From Desulfotomaculum sp. (GTDB lineage: Bacteria > Bacillota > Desulfotomaculia > Desulfotomaculales > Nap2-2B), in the NCBI GenBank assembly GCA_003445555.1, contig DMDI01000252.1:1-6868 (forward strand): a DNA stretch of 6,868 nt, given 5' to 3'. The notes under the pieces were generated by a model. That model searched no databases. It had not been told where the DNA came from and was given only the letters and a program-made list of their open reading frames with translations. Shown here in pieces: positions 1-6,276 of the stretch (position 1 is its first letter; each line of letters begins with the position of its first letter). A program made the translations under genes and the position numbers.

Positions 1-457
1 GGCCATGGAAAAGCTGCCCATTACTATTCACGATAGCCATACCCTGGTTTTAGGTTTTGGCCGGACCGGAGTTACCCTGACCCGAATGCTTGCCGCTATG
101 GGAGCACACGTTACGGTAATTGCCCGTAAGCCTGCCCAACGGGCCAGAGCATTTGAAATGGGGGTATTATCGGCTGACTTTCCAGAGTTGCCAGCTTTAA
201 TGCCCCAGGCTGATATCATTTTTAATACCGTCCCGGCTTTAATTTTATCCCGTTCTTTATTAGAGAAGGCTGCTCCGGAAGTTTTGATTATTGACCTGGC
301 TTCAACGCCAGGCGGAACTGATTTTACCGCCGCTCAAGAATTAGGAATTACGGCTGTCCTGGCTCCTGGTTTACCGGGCCGGGTAGCCCCAAAAACAGCA
401 GGAGTAATTTTAGCCCGGGTAATACGGCGAATCTTGCTGGAGAGGTTGTCCTCCTGA
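1..457 (+). CDS. dpaA: Dipicolinate synthase subunit A (SpoVFA), C-terminal half, cut by left edge
   Basis: DpaA is the NAD(P)-binding dehydrogenase-like subunit of dipicolinate synthase. With DpaB it converts the DapA product (4-hydroxy-tetrahydrodipicolinate) to dipicolinate in the sporulating mother cell. About 151 codons are visible, of roughly 300 usual for the family. The frame is open to the left edge (the first full codon, GCC, is at base 2), so the ATG at 5 is an internal methionine and not the start. Counting from that ATG, a Rossmann glycine motif GFGRTG lies at residues 17-22 after a beta strand (TLVLGF). DLASTPGGTDF at 97-107 and LAPGLPGRVAPKTAG at 119-133 are hallmark C-terminal motifs of DpaA. 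The stop is TGA at 455-457. dpaB follows after 34 bases, as in other spore formers. Expression under a mother-cell sigma factor is expected from the family, but the promoter lies outside the window. Confidence 0.95.
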   Translation, partial: AMEKLPITIHDSHTLVLGFGRTGVTLTRMLAAMGAHVTVIARKPAQRARAFEMGVLSADFPELPALMPQADIIFNTVPALILSRSLLEKAAPEVLIIDLASTPGGTDFTAAQELGITAVLAPGLPGRVAPKTAGVILARVIRRILLERLSS

Positions 458-477
458 TTTTTCTGGCTGCTTTGGGC

Positions 478-484
478 GGAGGTG
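478..484 (+). promoter_or_regulatory. Ribosome binding site deciding the GTG start of dpaB
   Basis: GGAGGTG lies 7 bases before the GTG at 492. It closely matches the anti-Shine-Dalgarno end of 16S rRNA and supports this GTG as the start; no ATG is suitably placed nearby. Confidence 0.75.
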
Positions 485-491
485 TTTAAAA

Positions 492-1121
492 GTGCGATTT
501 AAAGGAGTAAAGGTGGGTTTTGCCCTGACGGGCTCTTTTTGTACCCTGGAAGAAGTAATGATTCAGGTACAAAATTTAATTAATGAAGGGGCAAATGTTT
601 TTACCATAGTCAGCCAGGTGATGGCGGAAACAGATACGCGTTATGGTACGGCAGTCCAGTGGAAAGAAATGCTGGTTGAAATAACGGCTAACTCTATTAT
701 AGATAATATTGTGGCCGCAGAACCAATTGGCCCAGGTGAATTGCTGGATGTAATTGTAGTGGCTCCTTGTACGGGTAATACCCTGGCTAAGTTGGCCAAT
801 GGCATAACCGCAGGTCCGGATTTAATGAGTATAAAACGCCAGTTGCCTAACCAGCGTCCGGTGGTTATAGCTATTTCTACCAATGATGGTCTGGGTCTAA
901 ACGCTAAAAATATTGGCCTGCTTTTAAATACAAAAAATATTTATTTAGTGCCGTTTGGTCAGGATAATCCTTTGGTCAAGCCTAATTCTTTAATGGCTAA
1001 AATGGACTTAATTAGCGATACCATTTTTATGGCCTTGCAAGGAAAACAAGTTCAACCGGTTTTAGCAGCTCCAATCCCGGGTGTTGTTTTATCTGCACCA
1101 ATTCATAGGGCAGCCGGTTAA
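492..1121 (+). CDS. dpaB: Dipicolinate synthase subunit B (SpoVFB)
   Basis: DpaB is the flavoprotein-fold subunit of dipicolinate synthase and works with DpaA in the last step of dipicolinic acid synthesis for the spore core. The protein has 209 residues, close to the roughly 200 of the family, and is complete. The N-terminus VGFALTGSFCTL (8-19) is the Rossmann-like nucleotide-binding loop typical of the family. APCTGNTLAKLANGITAG (91-108) is the signature seen in flavin-dependent decarboxylase-like flavoproteins, and FGQDNP (155-160) is typical of DpaB. No signal peptide or membrane segment is visible, so it is cytoplasmic. The GTG start at 492 is fixed by a strong binding site and by the conserved N-terminus. 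It sits 34 bases after dpaA and 40 before asd. The last ~24 residues are rich in Ala/Pro/Val and look less constrained. Confidence 0.96.
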   Translation: MRFKGVKVGFALTGSFCTLEEVMIQVQNLINEGANVFTIVSQVMAETDTRYGTAVQWKEMLVEITANSIIDNIVAAEPIGPGELLDVIVVAPCTGNTLAKLANGITAGPDLMSIKRQLPNQRPVVIAISTNDGLGLNAKNIGLLLNTKNIYLVPFGQDNPLVKPNSLMAKMDLISDTIFMALQGKQVQPVLAAPIPGVVLSAPIHRAAG

Positions 1122-1146
1122 TTAATTTTGTACCTTTAATAATTAC

Positions 1147-1153
1147 AGGGAGG
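1147..1153 (+). promoter_or_regulatory. Ribosome binding site deciding the TTG start of asd
   Basis: AGGGAGG lies 8 bases before the TTG at 1162. An ATG at 1157-1159 is closer to the site but is out of frame with asd, so the TTG is the supported start. Confidence 0.7.
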
Positions 1154-1161
1154 AACATGTT

Positions 1162-2175
1162 TTGGAGTATAATGTGGTCGTAGTTGGTGCTTCCGGAGCG
1201 GTAGGGCAGGAAATATTAAAAGTTTTGGAGGCTAGAAATTTTCCGGTAAAAAAACTTAAATTATGTGCTACCAAAAGATCGGCCGGCAGGCAAATGATAT
1301 TTCGGGGGGAAGCGCAGACCGTGGAAGAAACTACTCCTGATTCATTTATGGGTATGGATATAGCCTTATTTGCCGGGGGAAAGGCCAGTTTGGAATTTGG
1401 TCCTGGGGCCGTAGAAAAAGGTTGTTTGGTTGTTGATAACAGCAGTAATTTTCGTTTAGAGCCAAAGGTTCCTTTAGTAGTAACCGAGGTTAATCCCGAA
1501 GACGTTAAGGATCATCAGGGAATCATTGCTAACCCAAATTGCTCCACCATAGTTATGGTCATGGCTCTAAAACCTATTTATGACGCGGCAGGCATTAAAC
1601 GGGTGGTGGTCTCCACTTATCAGGCGGCCTCGGGAGCAGGAGCGGAAGCAATGGAAGAATTAAAGGCTCAAACCAGGGCGGTTTTAAACCATCAAGAATA
1701 TCCGCCGCAGGTTTTCCCGTATCCTATTGCCTTTAATCTTATTCCACAAATTGATGTCTTCCAGGAGATGGGTTATACTAAAGAAGAATGGAAGATGGTG
1801 AAAGAAACCCAAAAAATTTTACATGATGCCAATCTGGCTATTACCGCCACTACTATCCGGGTTCCGGTTTACCGCTGTCATTCCGAAGCCATAAATATTG
1901 AAACAGTTAAAAAAATAACCCGGGAAGAAGCCCAAAAAGTTTTGGCCGGTTTTCCTGGGGTAGTAGTATTGGATGAACCGGCCGAAAGAAAATATCCGAT
2001 GCCCTTATTTTGCTCTAATATGGATGAAGTTTTTGTTGGCCGCATCCGGGAAGACAATTCTGTTCCTAACGGGCTTAATTTATGGGTGGTTAGCGATCAG
2101 TTGCGTAAAGGGGCGGCTACAAATACCGTTCAAATAGCTGAACTGGCTATTAAATACGGGGTGGTAAAAAAGTGA
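1162..2175 (+). CDS. asd: Aspartate-semialdehyde dehydrogenase
   Basis: Asd reduces L-aspartyl-4-phosphate with NADPH to aspartate semialdehyde, the shared precursor of lysine, diaminopimelate, dipicolinate, threonine and methionine. The protein has 337 residues, the usual length for the bacterial enzyme of Gram-positive type. The NADP-binding loop GASGAVG is at 9-15. The catalytic cysteine is Cys127 in NPNCSTI, STYQAASGAG at 151-160 carries the conserved glutamine, and His240 in VYRCHSEAINIE is the expected catalytic acid/base. The C-terminal LRKGAATNTVQIAE (314-327) is a family signature. The start is a TTG at 1162, eight bases after a good binding site; translation from it begins directly with the first beta strand of the Rossmann fold. 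The stop codon overlaps the aspartokinase start by four bases. A vegetative need for cell-wall diaminopimelate implies expression outside sporulation too, yet I see no convincing promoter in the 40-base gap upstream. Confidence 0.98.
   Translation: MEYNVVVVGASGAVGQEILKVLEARNFPVKKLKLCATKRSAGRQMIFRGEAQTVEETTPDSFMGMDIALFAGGKASLEFGPGAVEKGCLVVDNSSNFRLEPKVPLVVTEVNPEDVKDHQGIIANPNCSTIVMVMALKPIYDAAGIKRVVVSTYQAASGAGAEAMEELKAQTRAVLNHQEYPPQVFPYPIAFNLIPQIDVFQEMGYTKEEWKMVKETQKILHDANLAITATTIRVPVYRCHSEAINIETVKKITREEAQKVLAGFPGVVVLDEPAERKYPMPLFCSNMDEVFVGRIREDNSVPNGLNLWVVSDQLRKGAATNTVQIAELAIKYGVVKK
2158..2175 (+). promoter_or_regulatory. GTGA stop/start overlap and binding site coupling asd to the aspartokinase
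   Basis: The TGA stop of asd (2173-2175) lies within GTGA whose GTG (2172-2174) starts the aspartokinase. A G-rich site, GGGGTGG (2158-2164), is 7 bases upstream, inside the end of asd. This arrangement usually gives coupled translation, here of two enzymes that handle the unstable aspartyl phosphate in sequence. Confidence 0.65.
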
Positions 2176-3407
2176 AATTTTTAATTCAAAAATTTGGCGG
2201 GACCTCAGTAAATACTCCGGAAGCACGTGAACTGGTGGCTTCGCGCGTAATTGCCGCTAGAGAAGAAGGATATACCCCCGTGGTGGTAGTTTCGGCAATT
2301 GGTCGTCTGGGCGAACCTTACGCTACGGATACATTGATTAATTTTGTCCGTCATACTTATAGTGAGGTTTCCCCGCGGGAAATGGATTTACTCATGTCTT
2401 GCGGAGAAATTATTTCCGGCATAACCCTGACCGCCGCAATTCAAAAAGCAGGACACCGGGCTATTTTCTTAACCGGGGCTCAGGCGGGAATAATTACTGA
2501 CCATAACTTTAATGAAGCCCGGATTATTAAAGTAAAACCCGAAAATGTTATCCGGTATGCCCGGGAAGATAAAGTAGTTATCGTGGCCGGTTTTCAGGGG
2601 GTGACCGAGGAAGGGGATATAACTACCCTGGGCCGGGGAGGCAGTGATACTACTGCGGCTGCTTTAGGGGTAGCTTTAGGGGCTCAGTATGTAGACATTT
2701 ATACCGACGTGGAAGGGGTCATGACCGCCGACCCCCGTATTGTGGGCGAGGCTCAGACTTTAAAAATGGTAACTTATGATGAAATTTGCCAGTTGGCCTA
2801 CGAGGGGGCTAAGGTAATTCACCCTCGCGCCGTGGAAATTGTAATGCAAGCAAATATTCCTTTACGGGTAAAGTCTATTTTTAGTAATGCCCCGGGAACA
2901 TTGGTTACCAGCCTGGGGGAGGTATACAAGGGCACAATTGATATTACCAGAGACCGGGTTATTACGGGCATTACCCAAATTTCCAATCTTACGCAGTTTA
3001 AAATAAATACCGAAGGGGAAGAAAATTTAAAGCAACAGCGCCGTCTATTCAGCAGCCTGGCCTTGGCCGGTATCAGCCTTGATTTTATTAATGTCAATTC
3101 AAAAGAAGTAATGTTTACGGTTAAAGAAGAATTGGCCCATAAGGCCAGTCAGGTTTTAGAAAACGTAAATTTTGCCCCTGAGGTGAATTACGGCTGCGCG
3201 AAGGTGGCCACCGTAGGCGCCGGCATGTCAGGAGTGCCGGGGGTAATGGCCGGCATTGTTGAAGCTTTAACTAAAGAAGAAATTCAGATTTTACAGGCCA
3301 ATGATTCATACACCACTATTTGGGTTTTAGTAAAACAAGAAGATATGGAAAAAGCAATCCGGGCCTTACACCGTCAGTTTGTGGTTAACGAAAAAGAGAA
3401 GAGGTGA
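2172..3407 (+). CDS. dapG: Aspartokinase, DapG type (diaminopimelate-branch isozyme)
   Basis: Aspartokinase phosphorylates L-aspartate with ATP, the committed step of the aspartate pathway. The 411-residue protein has an amino-acid-kinase domain (about 1-245) followed by two ACT regulatory modules (about 265-330 and 340-405). Visible motifs are KFGGTS at 7-12 (ATP/aspartate loop), SCGE at 76-79, GRGGSDT at 154-160 and TDVEGVMTADPR at 178-189. GRLGEPYATDTL (44-55) and the C-terminal LQANDSYTTIWVLV (374-387) resemble B. subtilis DapG, the meso-diaminopimelate-sensitive isozyme, more than LysC. Feedback by diaminopimelate is therefore inferred, not seen. The location between asd and dapA supports the DapG assignment. 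The GTG start overlaps the asd stop and gives the conserved N-terminus MKFLIQKFGG. dapA begins 5 bases after the stop. Confidence 0.96.
   Translation: MKFLIQKFGGTSVNTPEARELVASRVIAAREEGYTPVVVVSAIGRLGEPYATDTLINFVRHTYSEVSPREMDLLMSCGEIISGITLTAAIQKAGHRAIFLTGAQAGIITDHNFNEARIIKVKPENVIRYAREDKVVIVAGFQGVTEEGDITTLGRGGSDTTAAALGVALGAQYVDIYTDVEGVMTADPRIVGEAQTLKMVTYDEICQLAYEGAKVIHPRAVEIVMQANIPLRVKSIFSNAPGTLVTSLGEVYKGTIDITRDRVITGITQISNLTQFKINTEGEENLKQQRRLFSSLALAGISLDFINVNSKEVMFTVKEELAHKASQVLENVNFAPEVNYGCAKVATVGAGMSGVPGVMAGIVEALTKEEIQILQANDSYTTIWVLVKQEDMEKAIRALHRQFVVNEKEKR
3401..3407 (+). promoter_or_regulatory. Ribosome binding site of dapA embedded in the aspartokinase stop
   Basis: GAGGTGA, part of a longer AGAGGTGA, includes the TGA stop of the upstream gene. 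It is followed by a 5-base spacer and the ATG at 3413. Ribosomes finishing the aspartokinase would end exactly on this site, which favours coupled translation. Confidence 0.65.
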
Positions 3408-3412
3408 AGTAG

Positions 3413-4306
3413 ATGAAGGTCGGCTTTGGGAGTATCTTAACGGCCATGGTGACTCCTTTTGACCACCAGCAGCGGGTGAATTATTCCGTGGCCCGCAGGC
3501 TAGCCCTTCATTTAGTCAAAACAGGTTCGGACGGTCTGGTGTTGGCTGGGACTACCGGGGAGGCCCCTGTTTTATCCAAAGAAGAGAAGATCGAATTGTT
3601 CCGGGTGGTGGCAGAGGAAGTAAATGGCCGGGCGGCCGTAATTGCCAACACCGGTACCAATAATACCGTTGATAGTATATATTTAACCAAGGCCGCCCAA
3701 GAAGCAGGCGTGGACGGGATAATGGCAGTGGCCCCATACTATAGTAAACCTTCTCAGGAAGGACTGTACCAGCATTTTAAAGCCATTGCCCAAAGCACTC
3801 ATCTGCCGGTAATTTTGTATAATATTCCCGGGCGCACCGGCGTAAATATCCTTCCTAAGACCATGGCCCGGCTGGCAAAAATAGATAATATTACGGCCCT
3901 TAAGGAAGCCGCAAGCGACCCGGACCAGGTAAGTGAGCTGAAAATTTTATTACCCGCCGGCTTTATCTTGTATAGCGGCGATGATTCTTTTACCTTACCC
4001 ATGCTGTCCTTAGGGGCAACGGGAGTAATTAGCGTGGCCTCGCACCTGGTTGGTTTGCGCCTAAAGGAGATGGTGGCTGCGGTTGCCGCAGGTAATATTA
4101 ACGAGGCGACCCAAATTCATCTGGAAATGTTTCCTCTGTTTAAAATCTTATTTATTACCACTAATCCTGTTCCCATTAAGGCGGCCTTAAATTTAACCGG
4201 CTGGAATGTAGGTCCCCCCCGTTTGCCTCTGGTGGAAGCAAGCCAGGAGGAAAAGGAAAAAATAAAAAGCGTTTTAACGGACCTGAAAATCATTTCTCAG
4301 GTATAA
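3413..4306 (+). CDS. dapA: 4-hydroxy-tetrahydrodipicolinate synthase
   Basis: DapA is a class I aldolase-like TIM barrel that condenses pyruvate with aspartate semialdehyde. Its product feeds both DapB (lysine, cell-wall diaminopimelate) and dipicolinate synthase. The protein has 297 residues, normal for the family. Visible active-site elements are GTTGE at 46-50 (the Thr-Thr pair), the APYYSKP loop at 107-113, Tyr136 in YNIPGRTG with Arg141 for the substrate carboxylate, and Lys164 in TALKEA as the Schiff-base lysine. ALGEA-like drift is not seen, so this is DapA proper and not an N-acetylneuraminate lyase or a keto-deoxy sugar aldolase; its operon confirms that. The ATG at 3413 gives the typical short N-terminus before [12 protein letters not shown] run of seven C at 4214-4220 encodes part of Gly-Pro-Pro and leaves the frame intact. 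Confidence 0.98.
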   Translation: MKVGFGSILTAMVTPFDHQQRVNYSVARRLALHLVKTGSDGLVLAGTTGEAPVLSKEEKIELFRVVAEEVNGRAAVIANTGTNNTVDSIYLTKAAQEAGVDGIMAVAPYYSKPSQEGLYQHFKAIAQSTHLPVILYNIPGRTGVNILPKTMARLAKIDNITALKEAASDPDQVSELKILLPAGFILYSGDDSFTLPMLSLGATGVISVASHLVGLRLKEMVAAVAAGNINEATQIHLEMFPLFKILFITTNPVPIKAALNLTGWNVGPPRLPLVEASQEEKEKIKSVLTDLKIISQV

Positions 4307-4311
4307 AATTT

Positions 4312-4319
4312 GGGGAGGT
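4312..4319 (+). promoter_or_regulatory. Ribosome binding site deciding the TTG start of ribonuclease J
   Basis: GGGGAGGT lies 6 bases before the TTG at 4326. It is one of the strongest binding sites in the window and fixes the weak TTG codon as the start; the next in-frame ATG codons fall inside the conserved GGMGEIGKN segment. Confidence 0.75.
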
Positions 4320-4325
4320 AATCGT

Positions 4326-5990
4326 TTGGCGAAAGAACCCAAACTAAACCTGATTCCCTTAGGGGGAATGGGGGAAATCGGGAAAAATTTAATGGTGGTA
4401 AAATTTGAAGAAAATATTCTTGTGCTTGATTGCGGTTTAATGTTTCCGGAAGAGGATATGCTGGGTATTGATATTGTCATCCCCGATATTACTTATTTGT
4501 TAGAAAATAAAGATCTTGTACGCGGAATCGTACTTTCGCACGGGCACGAAGACCATATTGGCGCGTTGCCTTATGTTTTAAAACAGTTAAAAGCGCCCAT
4601 TTACGGAACAAAGCTCACCCTCGGCTTGCTGCAGGACAAGTTAAAAGAGCAGGGGTTGGCCGAAGAGGCCCAATTGAAAGAAGTAAAACCAAGAGAAATA
4701 ACCTCCATTGGTCCTTTCAAGGTGGAGTTGGTTCGCGTTTCCCATAGCGTACCTGACGCGGTATCCATTGTTGTTTATACTCCGGTAGGAAAAATTGTTT
4801 ATACCGGAGACTTTAAGATAGACCATACTCCCGTAGATGGTGAGATAACCGACTTTTTCCGGTTGGCTCAACTTGGGGAAGAAGGTGTTTTGGTGTTAAT
4901 CTCGGATAGTACCAATGTTGAACATTTAGGCTACACTATGTCGGAGAGGATGGTAGGGGAGGCCTTTGATGAGGTTTTCCGTCAGGCGAAAGAAAGAATT
5001 ATCGTCGCTACGTTTGCTTCTAACATCCACCGTTTACAACAGGCCATTAATACGGCTCACCGGTATGGCCGGAAAGTAAGTGTAGTAGGACGCAGTATGA
5101 TAAATGTAATCAACATTGCTTATGAACTGGGATACCTGCAAATTCCCGAAGGTACTTTAATTGAAATAGAAGAAGCTAAAAGGCGGCCTAAAAATAAAAT
5201 TGTATTTTTAAGTACGGGCAGCCAGGGCGAGCCTATGTCGGCTTTGACCAGAATGGCCCTGGGAGAGCACCGTTTGGTAGAAATTTTGCCCGGAGATACA
5301 ATTATTATTTCCGCTACTCCTATTCCGGGGAATGAAAAATTAGTGGCCCGGATTATTGACCAGCTTTTTAAACGCGGGGCCAACGTGATTTATGATTCAA
5401 TATCAGAAATTCACGTGAGCGGTCACGCCAGTCAGGAAGAACTTAAATTAATAATCAATTTGGCCAAGCCAAAATTTTTTGTTCCTAGCCACGGACAATA
5501 CCGGATGTTGATTAAACACGCCGCGCTGGCCAAAAACATGGGTCTTCCGCCGGAGAACGTTTTTGTAGTTGAAAACGGTCAAATAATAGAGTTTAGCCGC
5601 CAGTCAGGCCGCTTTGCCGGAAGGGTTGCGGCCGGGCGGGTTTTGATAGACGGTTTGGGAATTGGTGATGTGGGAAATATTGTCCTGCGCGACCGGAAGC
5701 AATTATCCCAGGATGGGATTATGGTAGTAGTGGTGACTATAGACCGGGAATCAGGACAGTTGGTGGCCGGGCCGGATATTGTTTCCAGGGGTTTTGTTTA
5801 CGTGCGGGAATCAGAAGAGCTGATGGAAGAAGCCCGGGAAAAAGTAAAAAAAGCGTTGGAAAAGAGTAACGGACAAGAAGTTCCCGGGTGGACCGCAATT
5901 AAATCTCAAGTAAAGGATGTATTGGGTAAGTTTTTGTACGAAAAAACCAGGCGGAGACCCATGATTCTTCCTATGATTGTGGAGATCTAA
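4326..5990 (+). CDS. rnj: Ribonuclease J, metallo-beta-lactamase/beta-CASP family
   Basis: RNase J is a zinc-dependent endonuclease and 5'-to-3' exonuclease for mRNA decay and for 5' processing of rRNA and other RNAs in Firmicutes. The protein has 554 residues, the usual length. Order of domains: metallo-beta-lactamase core (about 5-200), beta-CASP insert (about 200-370), return of the core (about 370-440) and a C-terminal domain (about 450-554). Metal-site motifs are intact: HGHEDH at 72-77, the SHS histidine at 140, GDFK at 161-164 (Asp162), and His389 in PSHGQYR. SDSTN (193-197) and SGHAS (365-369) are further RNase J signatures. LGGMGEIGKN at 12-21 is the typical N-terminus. It begins 19 bases after dapA, so it is probably co-transcribed with the lysine/dipicolinate genes. 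In B. subtilis the same position holds rnjB, whose product is weakly active; here the catalytic set is complete, so I use the neutral symbol. Confidence 0.97.
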   Translation: MAKEPKLNLIPLGGMGEIGKNLMVVKFEENILVLDCGLMFPEEDMLGIDIVIPDITYLLENKDLVRGIVLSHGHEDHIGALPYVLKQLKAPIYGTKLTLGLLQDKLKEQGLAEEAQLKEVKPREITSIGPFKVELVRVSHSVPDAVSIVVYTPVGKIVYTGDFKIDHTPVDGEITDFFRLAQLGEEGVLVLISDSTNVEHLGYTMSERMVGEAFDEVFRQAKERIIVATFASNIHRLQQAINTAHRYGRKVSVVGRSMINVINIAYELGYLQIPEGTLIEIEEAKRRPKNKIVFLSTGSQGEPMSALTRMALGEHRLVEILPGDTIIISATPIPGNEKLVARIIDQLFKRGANVIYDSISEIHVSGHASQEELKLIINLAKPKFFVPSHGQYRMLIKHAALAKNMGLPPENVFVVENGQIIEFSRQSGRFAGRVAAGRVLIDGLGIGDVGNIVLRDRKQLSQDGIMVVVVTIDRESGQLVAGPDIVSRGFVYVRESEELMEEAREKVKKALEKSNGQEVPGWTAIKSQVKDVLGKFLYEKTRRRPMILPMIVEI

Positions 5991-6025
5991 AATTAAACGT
6001 AGTTAAGTTTATTCTAAAAAAGAGC

Positions 6026-6060
6026 TTGACAGGTAGGGAAGGAAAGTATTATTTTATAAT
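6026..6060 (+). promoter_or_regulatory. Probable sigma-A-type promoter for acs with unusual spacing
   Basis: A perfect TTGACA (6026-6031) and a perfect TATAAT (6055-6060) lie upstream of acs, but 23 bases separate them, not the usual 16-18. A second -10 candidate, TATTAT (6047-6052), would give a 15-base spacer. Which pair is used cannot be decided from sequence. If TATAAT is used, transcription would begin near 6066-6068 and leave a leader of about 210 bases before acs. No strong alternative -35 stands 17 bases before TATAAT. Confidence 0.5.
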
Positions 6061-6065
6061 GTGTA

Positions 6066-6118
6066 TGCCCATCTATTAACGATAAAGATCTCTTAAGGGT
6101 TTAAACTCGGTCTGGGCA
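6066..6118 (+). promoter_or_regulatory. Possible structured 5' leader of the acs transcript
   Basis: TGCCCA (6066-6071) is perfectly complementary to TGGGCA (6113-6118). Stacked directly inside the right arm, GATC (6087-6090) can pair with GGTC (6109-6112) through one G-U pair. The left arm coincides with the predicted transcription start, so the stem would close the 5' end of the RNA. No known riboswitch consensus is recognised, and a chance 6-base stem over this distance is quite possible. Confidence 0.25.
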
Positions 6119-6218
6119 GGGGGGTGACAGGCAGGTATAGTATTTGGCAGAGGATAAAAAGCAAGAGTCAAGTTTGTTTTGACGTAAAAAGTAGTGGTAA
6201 ATGGTGGATATTAGGAAC

Positions 6219-6260
6219 AAAATTTTTAAAATAAGTTTAAATTTTATTAAAAATTTTTAA
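6219..6260 (+). repeat. AT-rich direct repeats just upstream of acs
   Basis: AAAATTTTTAA occurs at 6219-6229 and again at 6250-6260, 31 bases apart (about three helical turns). Between them TAAAAT (6227-6232) and ATTTTA (6241-6246) form a weak inverted repeat. The segment is almost purely A/T and ends at the acs binding site. It could be intrinsically bent, a protein site, or simply an unstructured ribosome landing region. Confidence 0.45.
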
Positions 6261-6276
6261 GAAGGGACATTGATAT

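Larger units (their letters stand above)
5991..6276 (+). other. Non-coding stretch between rnj and acs with promoter-like and leader elements
   Basis: This 286-base gap is by far the longest in the window. No intrinsic terminator is visible after rnj: the only inverted repeat (TAAAC 5994-5998 with GTTTA 6007-6011) is weak and lacks a T tract. The gap then carries TTGACA/TATAAT elements, a possible 5' stem, a G6 run at 6119-6124, a GTCAA/TTGAC inverted repeat (6167-6171 and 6179-6183) and a very AT-rich segment before acs. I recognise no tRNA, T-box, or known riboswitch motif in it. Confidence 0.7.

Noticed and set aside
28..219. Reverse-strand open frame inside dpaA
   Set aside because: Shadow of a clearly conserved gene on the forward strand, no binding site or recognisable protein.
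439..462. Hairpin GAGG-ttgt-CCTC followed by TTTTT at the end of dpaA, terminator-like
   Set aside because: The perfect stem is only 4 base pairs plus a bulge and two weak pairs, and it would separate two genes needed together. At most a minor pause site.
641..883. Reverse-strand open frame inside dpaB
   Set aside because: Shadow of the conserved DpaB frame; low-complexity product with no family resemblance.
1122..1161. AT-rich TTTAATAAT before asd as a separate vegetative promoter
   Set aside because: No matching -35, and the -10 candidate lies only a few bases before the ribosome binding site, so a transcript from it would lack that site.
2819..3097. Reverse-strand 92-residue frame inside the aspartokinase gene
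   Set aside because: Opposite a conserved gene, no independent promoter or binding site seen, product unlike any family I know.
3508..3737. Two overlapping reverse-strand frames inside dapA
   Set aside because: Both mirror conserved DapA codons; overlapping each other in different frames is typical of chance open frames.
4214..4220. C7 run in dapA, and a similar one at 6331-6337 in acs, as frameshift sites
   Set aside because: Both reading frames continue with conserved protein on each side, so there is no sign of a shift or sequencing error.
5120..5383. Reverse-strand 87-residue frame inside rnj
   Set aside because: Lies opposite the beta-CASP domain and shows no features of its own.
5993..6012. 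TAAAC/GTTTA inverted repeat after rnj as a terminator
   Set aside because: The stem is short and A/T only, with no following T run.
6059..6079. Six-codon frame starting ATGTGTATG as an acs leader peptide
   Set aside because: Its ATG overlaps the -10 element and would lie before the predicted transcript start.
6150..6212. Sigma-54-like or second sigma-A promoter close to acs (TTGGCAG, TTGACG)
   Set aside because: The GG/GC spacing does not fit sigma-54, and the TTGACG at 6179 has no acceptable -10 at 16-18 bases.
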